Shown one piece after another: positions 45,640 through 55,130 of a DNA stretch of 64,000 bases. The notes under the pieces were generated by a model. The model saw only the letters and a list, made by a program, of their open reading frames with translations. It was not told the origin of the DNA and searched no databases. Source of the DNA: Bernardetia sp. (GTDB lineage: Bacteria > Bacteroidota > Bacteroidia > Cytophagales > Bernardetiaceae); the NCBI GenBank assembly GCA_020630575.1, contig JAHDBD010000005.1, positions 62,001-126,000 of the forward strand, read 5' to 3'. Position 1 is the first letter of the stretch; each line of letters starts with the position of its first letter. A program made the translations under genes and the position numbers.

Positions 45640-46479
45640 ATGAAGATTTTTTATAATAAACAACAAACAGTCAAGTCTTTTGTCAGTGATTCTCCCAGTG
45701 CAGCAAAACCTAAACTTGTTTTGCAATCTTGGAAAAAGTTGGGGTGTCCCATTGAAATGATGAAAGTGCGCCCTTTAACTGTAGATGAGTTGTGTTTAGC
45801 TCATGATCCTTCTTACGTACAAGGCATTTTGAAAGGACGTATCAAAAATGGTTTTGACAACAAAAGCATAGAAATAGCAAAGAGCCTATTATGGACTACT
45901 GGTAGTTTTGTCAGTGCAGCCGTTCATGCACATCAATACCGTGAATCAACATTTTCACCCACCTCTGGCTTTCATCACGCTTGTTATGATCAGGCAGCAG
46001 GGTTTTGTACTTTTTCTGGTTTGACGATTGCAGCTATTTTGCTAAAAAAACGTTTTGGTGCAAAGAAAATTGGAATTCTAGATCTTGACTCACACTCAGG
46101 CGATGGTACTGACCAAACTTTACATAAAACAGGATACACAAGTTTAGTTGAGCATTATTCATTAGGATACAATGATGTTACTATTTACAACAACAAACAA
46201 TGGCTTACTGATCTTTCGGACTTGATTCGCAATCGTTTTAGTGATTGTGAAGTTCTTTTTTATCAAGCTGGTGTCGATTGTCATATTGATGACCCAGAAG
46301 TAGATAGTGGACACTTCACCACTGAGCAAATTGCTGAACGTGAACGAATTGTGTACACCACTTGTCGTGAATTAAATCTACCAGTTGTGACAAATTTGGC
46401 AGGAGGATATCAAAAACCAATTGAAAAAGTAATTCATCTACACAATCTAGCAGCAATTGCCTTTCACGAAGCAAATTAA
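45640..46479 (+). CDS. Histone-deacetylase-family hydrolase
   Basis: 279 residues. TSGFHHACYD (about residue 108, tandem His) and ILDLDSHSGDG (zinc Asp and His, about 150) plus YQAGVDCHIDDPEVDSG and NLAGGYQKP are the HDAC/AcuC/polyamine-deacetylase family motifs; bacterial members deacetylate small amides or polyamines. The N-terminus (IFYNKQQTVKSFV) is shorter than AcuC. It is one gene within the island between the two 53-bp repeats; degenerate element B pieces lie on both sides (about 45571-45598 and 46550-46586). By eye its codons look slightly less AT-biased than the flanking genes, so acquisition is possible. The substrate is unknown. Confidence 0.85.
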   Translation: MKIFYNKQQTVKSFVSDSPSAAKPKLVLQSWKKLGCPIEMMKVRPLTVDELCLAHDPSYVQGILKGRIKNGFDNKSIEIAKSLLWTTGSFVSAAVHAHQYRESTFSPTSGFHHACYDQAAGFCTFSGLTIAAILLKKRFGAKKIGILDLDSHSGDGTDQTLHKTGYTSLVEHYSLGYNDVTIYNNKQWLTDLSDLIRNRFSDCEVLFYQAGVDCHIDDPEVDSGHFTTEQIAERERIVYTTCRELNLPVVTNLAGGYQKPIEKVIHLHNLAAIAFHEAN

Positions 46480-46599
46480 TGAATATAAAGAATTGATTTT
46501 TTTGATAATGAATGACTTTATAAAAAAATAGCAGAGTGTTAAATGGTTTCCCACATTTATTGGTGTCACTAAAATACTAAACACGGTAGCAAAGTTTTA

Positions 46600-46653
46600 A
46601 ATTATGAAAACCTACTAAGTTTCTTCTTTGGAAATTTAGTATATTTTTTTGTA
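46600..46653 (+). repeat. Right copy of the 53-bp direct repeat (degenerate gcvP terminator)
   Basis: Begins AATTATGAAAACCTACTAAG as at 43681 and continues collinearly to TTTTTGTA. GG in the right arm of the stem is replaced by TA, so it should terminate less well. It abuts element A at 46651. Confidence 0.7.
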
Positions 46654-46773
46654 GCTTACTCTTTAGAATGAGTAAAAATATACTGTAGGCTTTAGAGTTC
46701 GGAATGAAAAGTATTTTAATTATCTGAAGGCTAAAGTGTACTGTACAGTTTTGCACCTTAAAAGGTACACTAC
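46651..46773 (-). repeat. Element A (REPIN-like), inverted copy
   Basis: On the minus strand it starts GTAGTGTACCTTTTAAGGTG and ends CTAAAGAGTAAGCTAC, collinear with 24857-24975 at all ends and in the inner palindrome (CTTTAGCCTTC...). No transposase is beside it, so it is a non-autonomous copy. It ends 17 bases before the CDF gene. Confidence 0.8.
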
Positions 46774-46790
46774 AAAATAATATTCATAAG

Positions 46791-47720
46791 ATGAATTTTC
46801 TCTCTGAATCAAAAAACAACGTCAAGCCTAAGTTATTTAATCCAAAAGCTATGAACAACGAACAGATTGCAATAAAAGCAACTTACTTTAGTATTATTGG
46901 TAATACTAGTTTGGCTTTAATTAAAGGATTAGCAGGTTTTTTTGGAAACTCGTATGCGCTAATTGCTGATGCCATTGAATCTACAACAGATATTTTTGCT
47001 TCTTTATTAGTTTTATTTGGACTTAAATATGCACAAAAACCAGCCGATAAAAATCATCCGTATGGTCATGGCAGAATTGAACCGTTGATTACTTTTACTG
47101 TGGTTGTGTTTCTTATCATTTCGGCATCTATAATTGCTCATGAGAGTATTCAGAATATCCAAACGCCACACAAAACGCCTGAATCTTGGACGTTAATCGT
47201 TTTAGGAATAATTATTTTATGGAAAGAAACTTCTTTTCAAATTGTGATTAAAAAAAGTAAAGAGACAAATAGTTCATCTCTAAAAGCAGATGCTTGGCAT
47301 CATAGAAGCGACGCTATTACCTCTGTCATGGCATTTATAGGAATCTTAATTGCAATTGTTTTTGGAGAGGGATACGAAACAGCAGATGATTGGGCTGCTT
47401 TACTAGCTTCTGGTTTTATTCTTTACAATAGCTATTTAATATTCAGACCTGCCCTAGGTGAGATTATGGATGAACATGTATATGATAGTTTAATCTTAGA
47501 AATTAGAGAAAAATCTATGCAAGTAGCAGGAATAGAAGGAACAGAAAAATGTTTTGTCCGAAAAGCAGGAATGAAATATCATATTGATTTGCACGCTAGA
47601 GTAAATGGAAATATTTCAGTACGAGAAGGGCATAAATTAGCTCATAATTTGAAAGATTATCTAAAAGAAAATATTGAAAATTTAGAACATATACTAATTC
47701 ACATTGAGCCAAATGATTGA
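46791..47720 (+). CDS. Cation diffusion facilitator family transporter
   Basis: 309 residues. Six membrane spans between about residues 32 and 225 with LIADAIESTTDIFAS in span 2 and KADAWHHRSDA in span 5, the metal-binding Asp/His positions of CDF proteins; NHPYGHGRIEPL follows span 2. The soluble C-terminal domain (about 230-309: VAGIEGTEKCFVRKAG, HILIHIEPND) is typical. It exports Zn2+, Fe2+ or a related divalent ion; which metal is not clear. Start at 46791, with M22 as an alternative. Confidence 0.93.
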   Translation: MNFLSESKNNVKPKLFNPKAMNNEQIAIKATYFSIIGNTSLALIKGLAGFFGNSYALIADAIESTTDIFASLLVLFGLKYAQKPADKNHPYGHGRIEPLITFTVVVFLIISASIIAHESIQNIQTPHKTPESWTLIVLGIIILWKETSFQIVIKKSKETNSSSLKADAWHHRSDAITSVMAFIGILIAIVFGEGYETADDWAALLASGFILYNSYLIFRPALGEIMDEHVYDSLILEIREKSMQVAGIEGTEKCFVRKAGMKYHIDLHARVNGNISVREGHKLAHNLKDYLKENIENLEHILIHIEPND

Positions 47721-47888
47721 TAATAAAAATGTTTAATTTTTTTGTAAAAAAAACATTTCCTTAAAAATATAATTTTTAAAAAACTATACTTCCAAGGAAA
47801 TGAAAAGATATAAAATTTTACATGATGCAAGTAATGTGAGCAAAGTAAAATTATTGATATACAAATAAACTTTGTAAATTATTACAAA

Positions 47889-48368
47889 TTAGTTTTTTGA
47901 ATCATTTACTTTCAAATCTATTTTCTCAAAGACAATTTCTTTATCTGTCTTTTTTATGGTTACGGCATGCAGAGGATAAGTAAGTGCCATCGTAAGCATA
48001 GCATCTTTTGCTGGATTCATTTCTTTATAGAAAACAGTTATTTTGTCATTTGCTTCGATGATTTTTTCGATTTCTATATCAAACCCTCCTGTATTCTTCA
48101 TTCCAGACATAACCATTAGAAGTGTGTTTTCTTTCAAATTTACTTCTAAGAGTTCTTTTGGCATATCATTGCCGTTAGCTATCTCAAAACTTTTCAAATC
48201 AGTTTGTGCTTGAACTACTTTAGTTCCTGCTGTTTCGCTTCCAAAAGTCATTGTTTTTAAGACTGTTTCGAAGGGAATTGATTCATTTTCTTGTTTGTCT
48301 TTACTAGATTTACAAGATAAAAAAGTTGAGATTAAAATTGATAAGACAGATAAAAAAATAAGTTTCAT
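47889..48368 (-). CDS. Lipoprotein with PrcB-like C-terminal domain
   Basis: 159 residues. A lipoprotein signal (IFLSVLSILISTFLSC, Cys19) predicts membrane anchoring. The C-terminal part, VNLKENTLLMVMSGMKNTGGFDIEIEKII to YPLHAVTIKK, matches the PrcB_C pattern (a G-x-x-x-TGG turn then P-x-x-x-V). PrcB assists the PrtP protease in Treponema; in other bacteria the domain's function is unknown. No protease is adjacent. Single gene. Confidence 0.75.
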   Translation of the reverse strand: MKLIFLSVLSILISTFLSCKSSKDKQENESIPFETVLKTMTFGSETAGTKVVQAQTDLKSFEIANGNDMPKELLEVNLKENTLLMVMSGMKNTGGFDIEIEKIIEANDKITVFYKEMNPAKDAMLTMALTYPLHAVTIKKTDKEIVFEKIDLKVNDSKN

Positions 48369-48441
48369 ACTATAATTACGAGTTAAAAAAAATGAAAAAA
48401 AAATAGTTGATATTCAGATATCAAAACAACATATAAATAGA

Positions 48442-49446
48442 CTAAAAGGTTACTTTTTTCTTAGCCTCCTGTTTGAAAAGTGATTTATCTATTGGAACAA
48501 CTCCTAAGGATTCACAAACTAATCCACCACCCAAATTAGCTAATTCGGCTACTGTTTTTAGAGGTAGTTTTAGAGCCATGCAAAGTCCTGCAATACTTAC
48601 CACAGTATCACCAGCACCCGAAACATCAGAAATTTCTCGTTTGTGGGCAGCAATTTTATGATTTTCAGATGAGTTGGCAATATAAACACCATATTCAGAA
48701 AGTGTAATCAAAACCGATTTGAGTTGCATTTTTTGTGCAAGCTCTTGAACAGCAAGAGCTATTTCACTTTTACTTAAATTATTTAAATCTGTATTTTTTA
48801 CATCAATGTCCTTTCCTAATCCTTCTTGAAGTTCTTTCAAATTGGGCTTAAAAAGGGTAGCATTTTTATAATGCCAAAAGTTACGTTTTTTAGGGTCAAT
48901 GACAGTAGGAATATCTTTTTGATTGGCAAAATCAATTAGTTCTGAAATTACTCTTTCAGTCAGGACACCTTTATCATAATCTTCAAAAATGATAACATCA
49001 GCTTCAAGAGCCAATTCTTTTACTTTATTGATTAATTCTTCGCTTTCATTTTCTGAAATAGGACTCGTAGTTTCTGAATCAATACGAAGAAGATGCTGTG
49101 AACCTGCCAAAATACGATGTTTAATAGTAGTCGGACGGTCTTGACTATGAATAATACCACGAACATCAATGTTTTGCTGCTCAAACATTTCAATGAGGTT
49201 TTCGCTTTCTTTATCATTACCCACAACTGAACACATAATCGTTTTTGCTCCTAAAGATTTGAGATTCAAAGCTACATTTGCAGCTCCTCCAAGTCTACTT
49301 TCTCTATCTTTCAAACTAACAACAGGAACAGGGGCTTCTGGCGAAATGCGTTCTACTTTTCCCCATAAATAGGAATCTATCATTACATCTCCAATAACGA
49401 GAGCTGTAAGGGTATTAAAATTTTCAAAAATGGAATCCAATGACAT
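48442..49446 (-). CDS. rfaE1: D-glycero-beta-D-manno-heptose-7-phosphate kinase (PfkB family)
   Basis: 334 residues. VIGDVMIDSYLWGKVERISPEAPVPV is the diagnostic HldE/RfaE N-terminal block; SRLGGAANVALNLKSLGA, DPKKRNFWHYKNATLFKPN and the PfkB catalytic motif DVSGAGDTVVS (Asp) follow. It makes heptose 1,7-bisphosphate for ADP-heptose and LPS core synthesis. The nucleotidyltransferase half of HldE is absent, so a separate rfaE2 is expected elsewhere. Single gene, divergent from the sensor kinase. Confidence 0.9.
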   Translation of the reverse strand: MSLDSIFENFNTLTALVIGDVMIDSYLWGKVERISPEAPVPVVSLKDRESRLGGAANVALNLKSLGAKTIMCSVVGNDKESENLIEMFEQQNIDVRGIIHSQDRPTTIKHRILAGSQHLLRIDSETTSPISENESEELINKVKELALEADVIIFEDYDKGVLTERVISELIDFANQKDIPTVIDPKKRNFWHYKNATLFKPNLKELQEGLGKDIDVKNTDLNNLSKSEIALAVQELAQKMQLKSVLITLSEYGVYIANSSENHKIAAHKREISDVSGAGDTVVSIAGLCMALKLPLKTVAELANLGGGLVCESLGVVPIDKSLFKQEAKKKVTF

Positions 49447-49698
49447 GTGGCAATAAATAATTAAGTTTCCTTATTGTTTTTATATTTGTTTGATGTTTTT
49501 GTTTTAATCAAACTGATTTGACAAAGGTCGTAATTATTCAAGTAAATTAATAAAGAATTAGTTAGATAAAAATTATAAATTTGTATTTCCTTTCAATTTT
49601 GCAATTATTTTTTACAGCTAAGTTTTTAAGAATTCCTAAAAAAACGTATATTTAACATACAGCTTAACTTACTCATTCATATCTATTATCTTATTGAT

Positions 49699-51486
49699 TT
49701 GCCAGATTCTTCCATTCATATTGATTATTTTGAGGCATTAGCCAAACTTACTCGTAGCCAAAAAGCTGAGCTAAAAGACTTTTCGGAAGCCGTAGAGGAA
49801 GTAATTCAGACAGCTATTAATATATTAAAAGTAGCTAGTATAAATTTATGGTTAGTAGACAAAGAACAAAATAAAATAAAATGTGTAGCTCATTCGCAAC
49901 AGGATAATACGATAGCTTCGAATAACAATTTGGATAATGAAATAATGCCTACCTACTTTCAAACTATGAAAGAAGGCGAGTTAATTATTTCAGATGATGT
50001 TTATAAAGATGGTCGCTTAAATGAACTAAGAGAAGTCTATTTTCAGCCTAATTCGATTACCTCAATTATTGATATGCCTATTTATATTGAAGGCGAATTA
50101 AAAGCGATTCTGTGTGGTAACCATACTGGAAAACCACGTAAATGGCAGATTAGAGAACAACAATTCATGTTAGCTATTGGAAATATTATTGCCCTGCTTT
50201 TAGAAATTTGGGAACACAAACAAACTGAACAGCGTCTTATTCATAATGATAATCTACTCAGAGGAATCAACTCTTGTATCTTTCAACTTTTTACAAATCC
50301 TGATTTTCAAGATGGACTAGATACTACAGTTTCCACAATTGGAAAGGCGACAAAGACAGATAGAGTGTTTATTTTTCAAAATTTTTTAAATGATGATAGA
50401 GAGCAATGTTGTAAAATTATTCATGAGTGGACAAGCGAGCCTCAATACAAACAGATTCATAAAAGTGAATGGAAAAATGTGAACTATAGAATAACAGGTT
50501 TAGAGCGTTGGAAAAGTCAACTAGAAGAAGGAAAAGGAATTAAAAATATAGCTGACAAACTTACTTCCTTTGATGAATATTTTTTGTGGAGCAAGCATGC
50601 AAAATCTACACTTATTGTTCCTATTTTTATCAATGAAAAAGAATTTTGGGGGTTTATAGGACTAGAAGACTGTTCTGGAAAGCATATTTGGACACTCACA
50701 GAAGAGAGTTTTATTTTTAATCTCGCTATTACCATTGGAGGAATACTGACAACTCAGCACGTTGAAAAATTACTAAAAGAAAAAAATGAACAACTCAAGA
50801 AGACCAATGATGAATTAGACCAATTTGTATATAGTGTTTCTCATGACCTGCGTGCACCTCTGACCTCTGTAATGGGACTTCTACACCTTCTCAAAACAGA
50901 TATTGCAAGTGTTGCTAACACTCAAATGTACCTTAAACTAATTTCCAAAAGCATTACACGCCTAGATAATTATATTCGGGAAGTGTTGAGTATTTCAAGA
51001 AATAGTCGTACAAGAGTAGAGCGGGAAGAAATTAATTTTGAAGAGATTATAGAAGAAATAAAAGAAGATTTAGCTTATTTAGAGGAGTTTAAAGAGGTAA
51101 GAATAGAATTAGATATACATCTAGAAACAAAAGAAACTATTTTTAAGAATGATAAAATTCGTATTAAAGCTATTTTTGATAATCTTATCTCCAATGCAAT
51201 TCGTTATCATAACCCTTATCAAGAAGATAGTTTTGTGAAAATAACGATTCACATAAATGAGTCAAAAGCTGAAATAACTGTCAAAGACAATGGCTTAGGA
51301 ATAAGCAAAAAACATATAGGGCATATTTTTGATATGTTTTATAGAGCAAATGACCAAAAAATGGGTTCAGGATTAGGACTTTATATTGTTAAAGAAACAA
51401 TTTTGAAACTCAAAGGTACGATGGAAATTGATTCTGTACCCAATGCAGGAACTACTTTTACTATTGTTTTGCCAAATAGAAAGTAA
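49699..51486 (+). CDS. Hybrid-free sensor histidine kinase with two GAF domains
   Basis: 595 residues from a TTG (49699); no ATG fits. Two GAF-like domains (about 20-175 and 190-350; INLWLVDKEQNKIKCVAHS and ATKTDRVFIFQN) precede a coiled coil and HisKA with FVYSVSHDLRAPLTSV (H382). HATPase blocks follow: NLISNAIRYHNP (N box), VKDNGLGI (G1) and GSGLGLYIVKE (G2). No membrane span, so it senses in the cytoplasm. There is no receiver domain and no response regulator gene beside it, so it is an orphan kinase. Confidence 0.92.
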   Translation: MPDSSIHIDYFEALAKLTRSQKAELKDFSEAVEEVIQTAINILKVASINLWLVDKEQNKIKCVAHSQQDNTIASNNNLDNEIMPTYFQTMKEGELIISDDVYKDGRLNELREVYFQPNSITSIIDMPIYIEGELKAILCGNHTGKPRKWQIREQQFMLAIGNIIALLLEIWEHKQTEQRLIHNDNLLRGINSCIFQLFTNPDFQDGLDTTVSTIGKATKTDRVFIFQNFLNDDREQCCKIIHEWTSEPQYKQIHKSEWKNVNYRITGLERWKSQLEEGKGIKNIADKLTSFDEYFLWSKHAKSTLIVPIFINEKEFWGFIGLEDCSGKHIWTLTEESFIFNLAITIGGILTTQHVEKLLKEKNEQLKKTNDELDQFVYSVSHDLRAPLTSVMGLLHLLKTDIASVANTQMYLKLISKSITRLDNYIREVLSISRNSRTRVEREEINFEEIIEEIKEDLAYLEEFKEVRIELDIHLETKETIFKNDKIRIKAIFDNLISNAIRYHNPYQEDSFVKITIHINESKAEITVKDNGLGISKKHIGHIFDMFYRANDQKMGSGLGLYIVKETILKLKGTMEIDSVPNAGTTFTIVLPNRK

Positions 51487-51578
51487 ATTTTACCTTAATT
51501 TTCTAATTTGAAATAATATATGTTTTGTTTATATTTATGATATTCCTAAGACAGATTAACTGTGAAAAAATTATTGAA

Positions 51579-52211
51579 ATGAGAAAAGTAATTCTCTTTC
51601 TATGTATAATGATTTGTTTTTCGTGTTCTCAAAAGCCAAAAACAGAAGTTTCTTCTCAAAATTTTTCAAGAGATTCTATCAATCAAATTTCTCAACAAAT
51701 AGCAGAAATAAAAAAAGACACGTTGCCACTTCTTGACACAACTATTTTTATAAAATCAGCAAAGCAGAAAATAAATTCTCCAAAACCAGTTTACAAACAA
51801 ATGGTAATTGATGATTTGTATGCTTATTTTAAGAAAAAGGGAAGATATATTGAACACAATATTCCACTAGATTTAAATGAAGATTCAAATCCAATTTGTA
51901 TAGATACAGATACCACAATGATTTATTTAGCTGATTTAAATAATGATAATCAATTAGATGCAATCATAGAATATTATGATTTTGCTTGTTATGCAAGTAG
52001 TCATTGTAATCAGCCTTATAAGTTAATTGCTGTGAATTATGGAAATAAATTCGTTTTTCAAAGTGAATATTTAGATTTTATTCCAACCTTTTACAACATA
52101 GACAGCATAAAGACAAATAAAGAAGAAACTATAATTTACGGATACGAATATTTTTGTTACGACCATAAAGTAACAGGCTATTTTAAAGCCCATTTAAAAC
52201 ATTCCCCTTAA
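51579..52211 (+). CDS. Lipoprotein of unknown function
   Basis: 210 residues from the ATG at 51579, giving a lipoprotein signal (MRKVILFLCIMICFSC, Cys16) and then SQKPKTEVSSQNF. A frame 18 codons longer exists but would bury the signal. Central LADLNNDNQLDAIIEYYDF resembles an FG-GAP/calcium-binding D-x-N-x-D loop, and CYASSHC is a nearby Cys pair that may form a disulfide. Family not recognised. Single gene. Confidence 0.75.
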   Translation: MRKVILFLCIMICFSCSQKPKTEVSSQNFSRDSINQISQQIAEIKKDTLPLLDTTIFIKSAKQKINSPKPVYKQMVIDDLYAYFKKKGRYIEHNIPLDLNEDSNPICIDTDTTMIYLADLNNDNQLDAIIEYYDFACYASSHCNQPYKLIAVNYGNKFVFQSEYLDFIPTFYNIDSIKTNKEETIIYGYEYFCYDHKVTGYFKAHLKHSP

Positions 52212-52391
52212 TCAAGCTATTTCAATTCTCAATCTTTATTTGTATTTTTGTTAATTAATTTAAGCTCAAAAGGTAGTTATAATTGTCAGACACTTTCAAA
52301 GATTTCAGACAATTGTAAAAAGAGAAATAAAATAATAAAAGACTTCTAGCCCAGTAATTATATAAAGGGAATAATCTATATAGAACAACGT

Positions 52392-54188
52392 ATGAAAAAC
52401 ATCAGAAATTTTTGCATTATTGCACACATTGACCACGGAAAAAGTACGCTTGCCGATCGTCTTCTCCAAACCACAAATACTATTACCGAACGCCAAATGC
52501 AGGCGCAAGTTTTGGATGATATGGATTTGGAACGTGAGCGTGGAATTACGATAAAAAGCCATGCTATTCAGATGAATTATATAGACCCTGAAACGAAAGA
52601 AGAATACATTCTCAATCTAATCGACACTCCAGGACATGTAGATTTTTCGTATGAAGTTTCTCGTTCAATTGCTGCTTGTGAAGGTGCTTTACTTATTGTA
52701 GATGCAGCGCAAGGTATTGAGGCTCAGACAATTTCAAATCTTTATTTGGCTTTGGGAAATGATTTGACAATTATTCCTGTCATGAATAAAATTGACTTGC
52801 CAAGCGCACAGCCAGAAGTTGTGGCAGATGAAATAATGAATTTGATTGACTGTGAGCGTGAGGATATTATTTCTGCTTCAGCAAAAGAAGGAATCGGAAT
52901 TACAGACATTTTAGATGCGATTGTAAAACGCATTCCTGCACCAGTTGGAAATCCTGATGAAGAACTTCAAGCACTTATTTTTGATTCTGAATACAATACG
53001 TACAGAGGAATTGAGGTAATTTTTAGAGTGATGAACGGCACAATCAAAAAAGGCGATAAAGTAAAATTTATGGCGACAGGAAAAGAATATGAAGCTGATG
53101 AAATTGGTATTTTAGGATTAGAGCAAAAGCCACAAAAAGAAATAAAAGCTGGAAATGTAGGTTACCTTATTTCTGGTATCAAACAAGCCAAAGAGGTAAA
53201 AGTAGGAGATACAATCACACATATTGCCAAGCCATGTAAGAAAATGATTGAGGGTTTTGAGAACGTAAAACCAATGGTTTTTGCAGGAATTTACCCAGTA
53301 GATACAACAGAGTTTGAAGAGCTTCGTGCTTCAATGGAAAAACTTCAACTCAATGATTCGGCTCTTATTTGGGAACCTGAAACTTCGGCTGCCTTAGGTT
53401 TTGGTTTCCGTTGTGGATTCTTAGGAATGCTTCACATGGAAATTGTACAAGAGCGTTTGGAAAGAGAGTTCGATATGACAGTTATTATGACTGTTCCTTC
53501 TGTTCGTTTTCAAGTTACAACTAAAAAAGAAGGTGTTTTCAATGTCAGTGCACCTTCTGAAATGCCAGATCCAGGATTTTTGGAGAAAGTAGAAGAGCCA
53601 TTTATTAGAGCTTCCATTATCACAAAATCGGATTATATCGGACAGGTTATCAAAATTTGTATGGATAATCGTGGAATTTTGATTAATCAATCCTACTTGA
53701 CACCTGACCGTGTAGAGATGACTTTTGAAATGCCACTTGCTGAAATTGTATTTGATTTTTACGATAGATTAAAAACAGTTTCTCGTGGTTATGCTTCCTT
53801 TGATTATGAGTTGATTGGTCTTCGTCAGTCGAATATGGTGAAGCTAGATGTAATGCTCAATGGAGAACCTGTTGATGCACTTTCTGCTATCGTACACCGA
53901 GATAAGGCATACGAGTGGGGGAAACGTCTGTGTGAAAATTTAAAAACATTACTTCCTCGTCAGCAGTTTGAAATTGCTATTCAGGCAGCTATTGGAGCAA
54001 AAGTAATTGCTAGAGAAACCATTTCAGCACTTCGTAAAAATGTAATTGCAAAATGTTATGGTGGAGATATTTCTCGTAAGAGAAAACTTTTGGATAAGCA
54101 GAAAAAAGGTAAAAAACGTATGCGTCAGATTGGTTCAGTAGAAGTTCCTCAAGAAGCATTTATGGCTGTTTTGAAAATTAATAACTAA
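52392..54188 (+). CDS. lepA: Elongation factor 4 (back-translocase)
   Basis: 598 residues, standard for Lep[16 protein letters not shown] (G1, about residues 9-23), DTPGHVDF (G3), [11 protein letters not shown] (G4) and the LepA-specific C-terminus with [31 protein letters not shown] are all present. A GTPase that acts on paused ribosomes. Upstream, an inverted AATTGTC/GACAATT pair (about 52281-52315) could be part of the leader. Followed by a bidirectional terminator. Confidence 0.97.
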   Translation: MKNIRNFCIIAHIDHGKSTLADRLLQTTNTITERQMQAQVLDDMDLERERGITIKSHAIQMNYIDPETKEEYILNLIDTPGHVDFSYEVSRSIAACEGALLIVDAAQGIEAQTISNLYLALGNDLTIIPVMNKIDLPSAQPEVVADEIMNLIDCEREDIISASAKEGIGITDILDAIVKRIPAPVGNPDEELQALIFDSEYNTYRGIEVIFRVMNGTIKKGDKVKFMATGKEYEADEIGILGLEQKPQKEIKAGNVGYLISGIKQAKEVKVGDTITHIAKPCKKMIEGFENVKPMVFAGIYPVDTTEFEELRASMEKLQLNDSALIWEPETSAALGFGFRCGFLGMLHMEIVQERLEREFDMTVIMTVPSVRFQVTTKKEGVFNVSAPSEMPDPGFLEKVEEPFIRASIITKSDYIGQVIKICMDNRGILINQSYLTPDRVEMTFEMPLAEIVFDFYDRLKTVSRGYASFDYELIGLRQSNMVKLDVMLNGEPVDALSAIVHRDKAYEWGKRLCENLKTLLPRQQFEIAIQAAIGAKVIARETISALRKNVIAKCYGGDISRKRKLLDKQKKGKKRMRQIGSVEVPQEAFMAVLKINN

Positions 54189-54220
54189 TCTTTCAGTTAC
54201 CAGTTAATTTCAATTTTACT

Positions 54221-54256
54221 AAAAAAAAGCAATTTCAAAATAATGAAATTGCTTTT
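54221..54256. terminator. Bidirectional terminator between lepA and the RDD gene
   Basis: AAAAAAAAGCAATTTCA and TGAAATTGCTTTTT pair around a short AT loop, 32 bases after the lepA stop and 7 before the stop of the convergent gene. Confidence 0.82.
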
Positions 54257-54262
54257 TCCTAT

Positions 54263-55003
54263 TTATCTTTTCTTTACTAATCGTATTCCTAGTAGTTTAT
54301 CAAACCACGAATAATTTTTTTCTATATTCTGTTTGATATAAAAAAAATTGGTAATAATAACTGCTAATCCTATAAAGAATACAGAAAACTCGCCAAATTC
54401 ATTGTGTAAAGCCCTTGCAATTAAAAATGCAAGTGCAAAAATACCATTCATTACCCAATAAAGTAAATTTCTACCTAATGTTTGCCCAACTGTGGCAGGG
54501 AGATTTGTAGTTACATCTATAAAATATATTTCCTGAGCTGCTTTTCCAATACTTGTATTTATTAAAATACTATCTCTAAAAGTAAATAATACAAAACCAA
54601 GTAAAAAATAAAGATAAGGGTTACTTATTGATTGACCTTTAAAACTTATTGTAACTATTGCAGCTAGAGAAATACAAAAAAGTATCAGAACAAGTATATC
54701 AATAAAAAATGCTGAACTACGTTGGTCAGAACTTACAAAAACGAAAGGTAATTCAATTGGTTTTTGAAGTTTTAATTTTTTGGATTTTGGAAAAACAGGT
54801 AATGTTGAACGTTGGTCACAATGTTTGCTTCCCATATATGCCCAAGAGTCTTTCAAAAAAGCAGATTTACAGACACTACAAAATACCACTTCATCTCCTT
54901 CTGAAAAGCTATCACCTGTAACAGGATCGTTTCTATCTTCCAATAAAAAATGTTGATGACTTTCTTCTCTAATCTGATAAGAATTAACTGACCTAAAACG
55001 CAT
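54263..55003 (-). CDS. RDD-family membrane protein with N-terminal RING-like motif
   Basis: 246 residues. Residues 26-62 hold DPVTGDSFSEGDEVVFCSVC (C42, C45), DSWAYM and H61-C62, paralogous to the partial gene at 1-440. From about residue 90 an RDD-type membrane domain begins (SSDQRSSAFFIDILVLILF), with NTSIGKAAQEIYFIDVTTNLP and GQTLGRNLLYWV as RDD-like loops and about four spans. The combination puts a small putative zinc module on the cytoplasmic side of an RDD domain. RDD proteins have no single known role (ion transport and membrane regulation have been proposed). Single gene. Confidence 0.8.
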   Translation of the reverse strand: MRFRSVNSYQIREESHQHFLLEDRNDPVTGDSFSEGDEVVFCSVCKSAFLKDSWAYMGSKHCDQRSTLPVFPKSKKLKLQKPIELPFVFVSSDQRSSAFFIDILVLILFCISLAAIVTISFKGQSISNPYLYFLLGFVLFTFRDSILINTSIGKAAQEIYFIDVTTNLPATVGQTLGRNLLYWVMNGIFALAFLIARALHNEFGEFSVFFIGLAVIITNFFYIKQNIEKNYSWFDKLLGIRLVKKR

Positions 55004-55130
55004 TTTGGAACAAATTGTGAAGTAATAATTAATTTTTAGGATGAATTGAAAAGTTTATTTTTTAATTCATCCATTTTCTGCCAAATTACATGTTTCTGAC
55101 TATCTAATATCTATCTTTCTAATTTTTTCT

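Noticed and set aside
51525..51578. Longer N-terminus for the lipoprotein at 51579
   Set aside because: The inner Met gives a proper lipobox; the longer form does not.
24101..52296. Shared 13-mer TGTCAGACACTTT at 24101 and 52284 as a possible IS end
   Set aside because: A match of this length is expected by chance in an AT-rich window, and no transposase or paired end is present.
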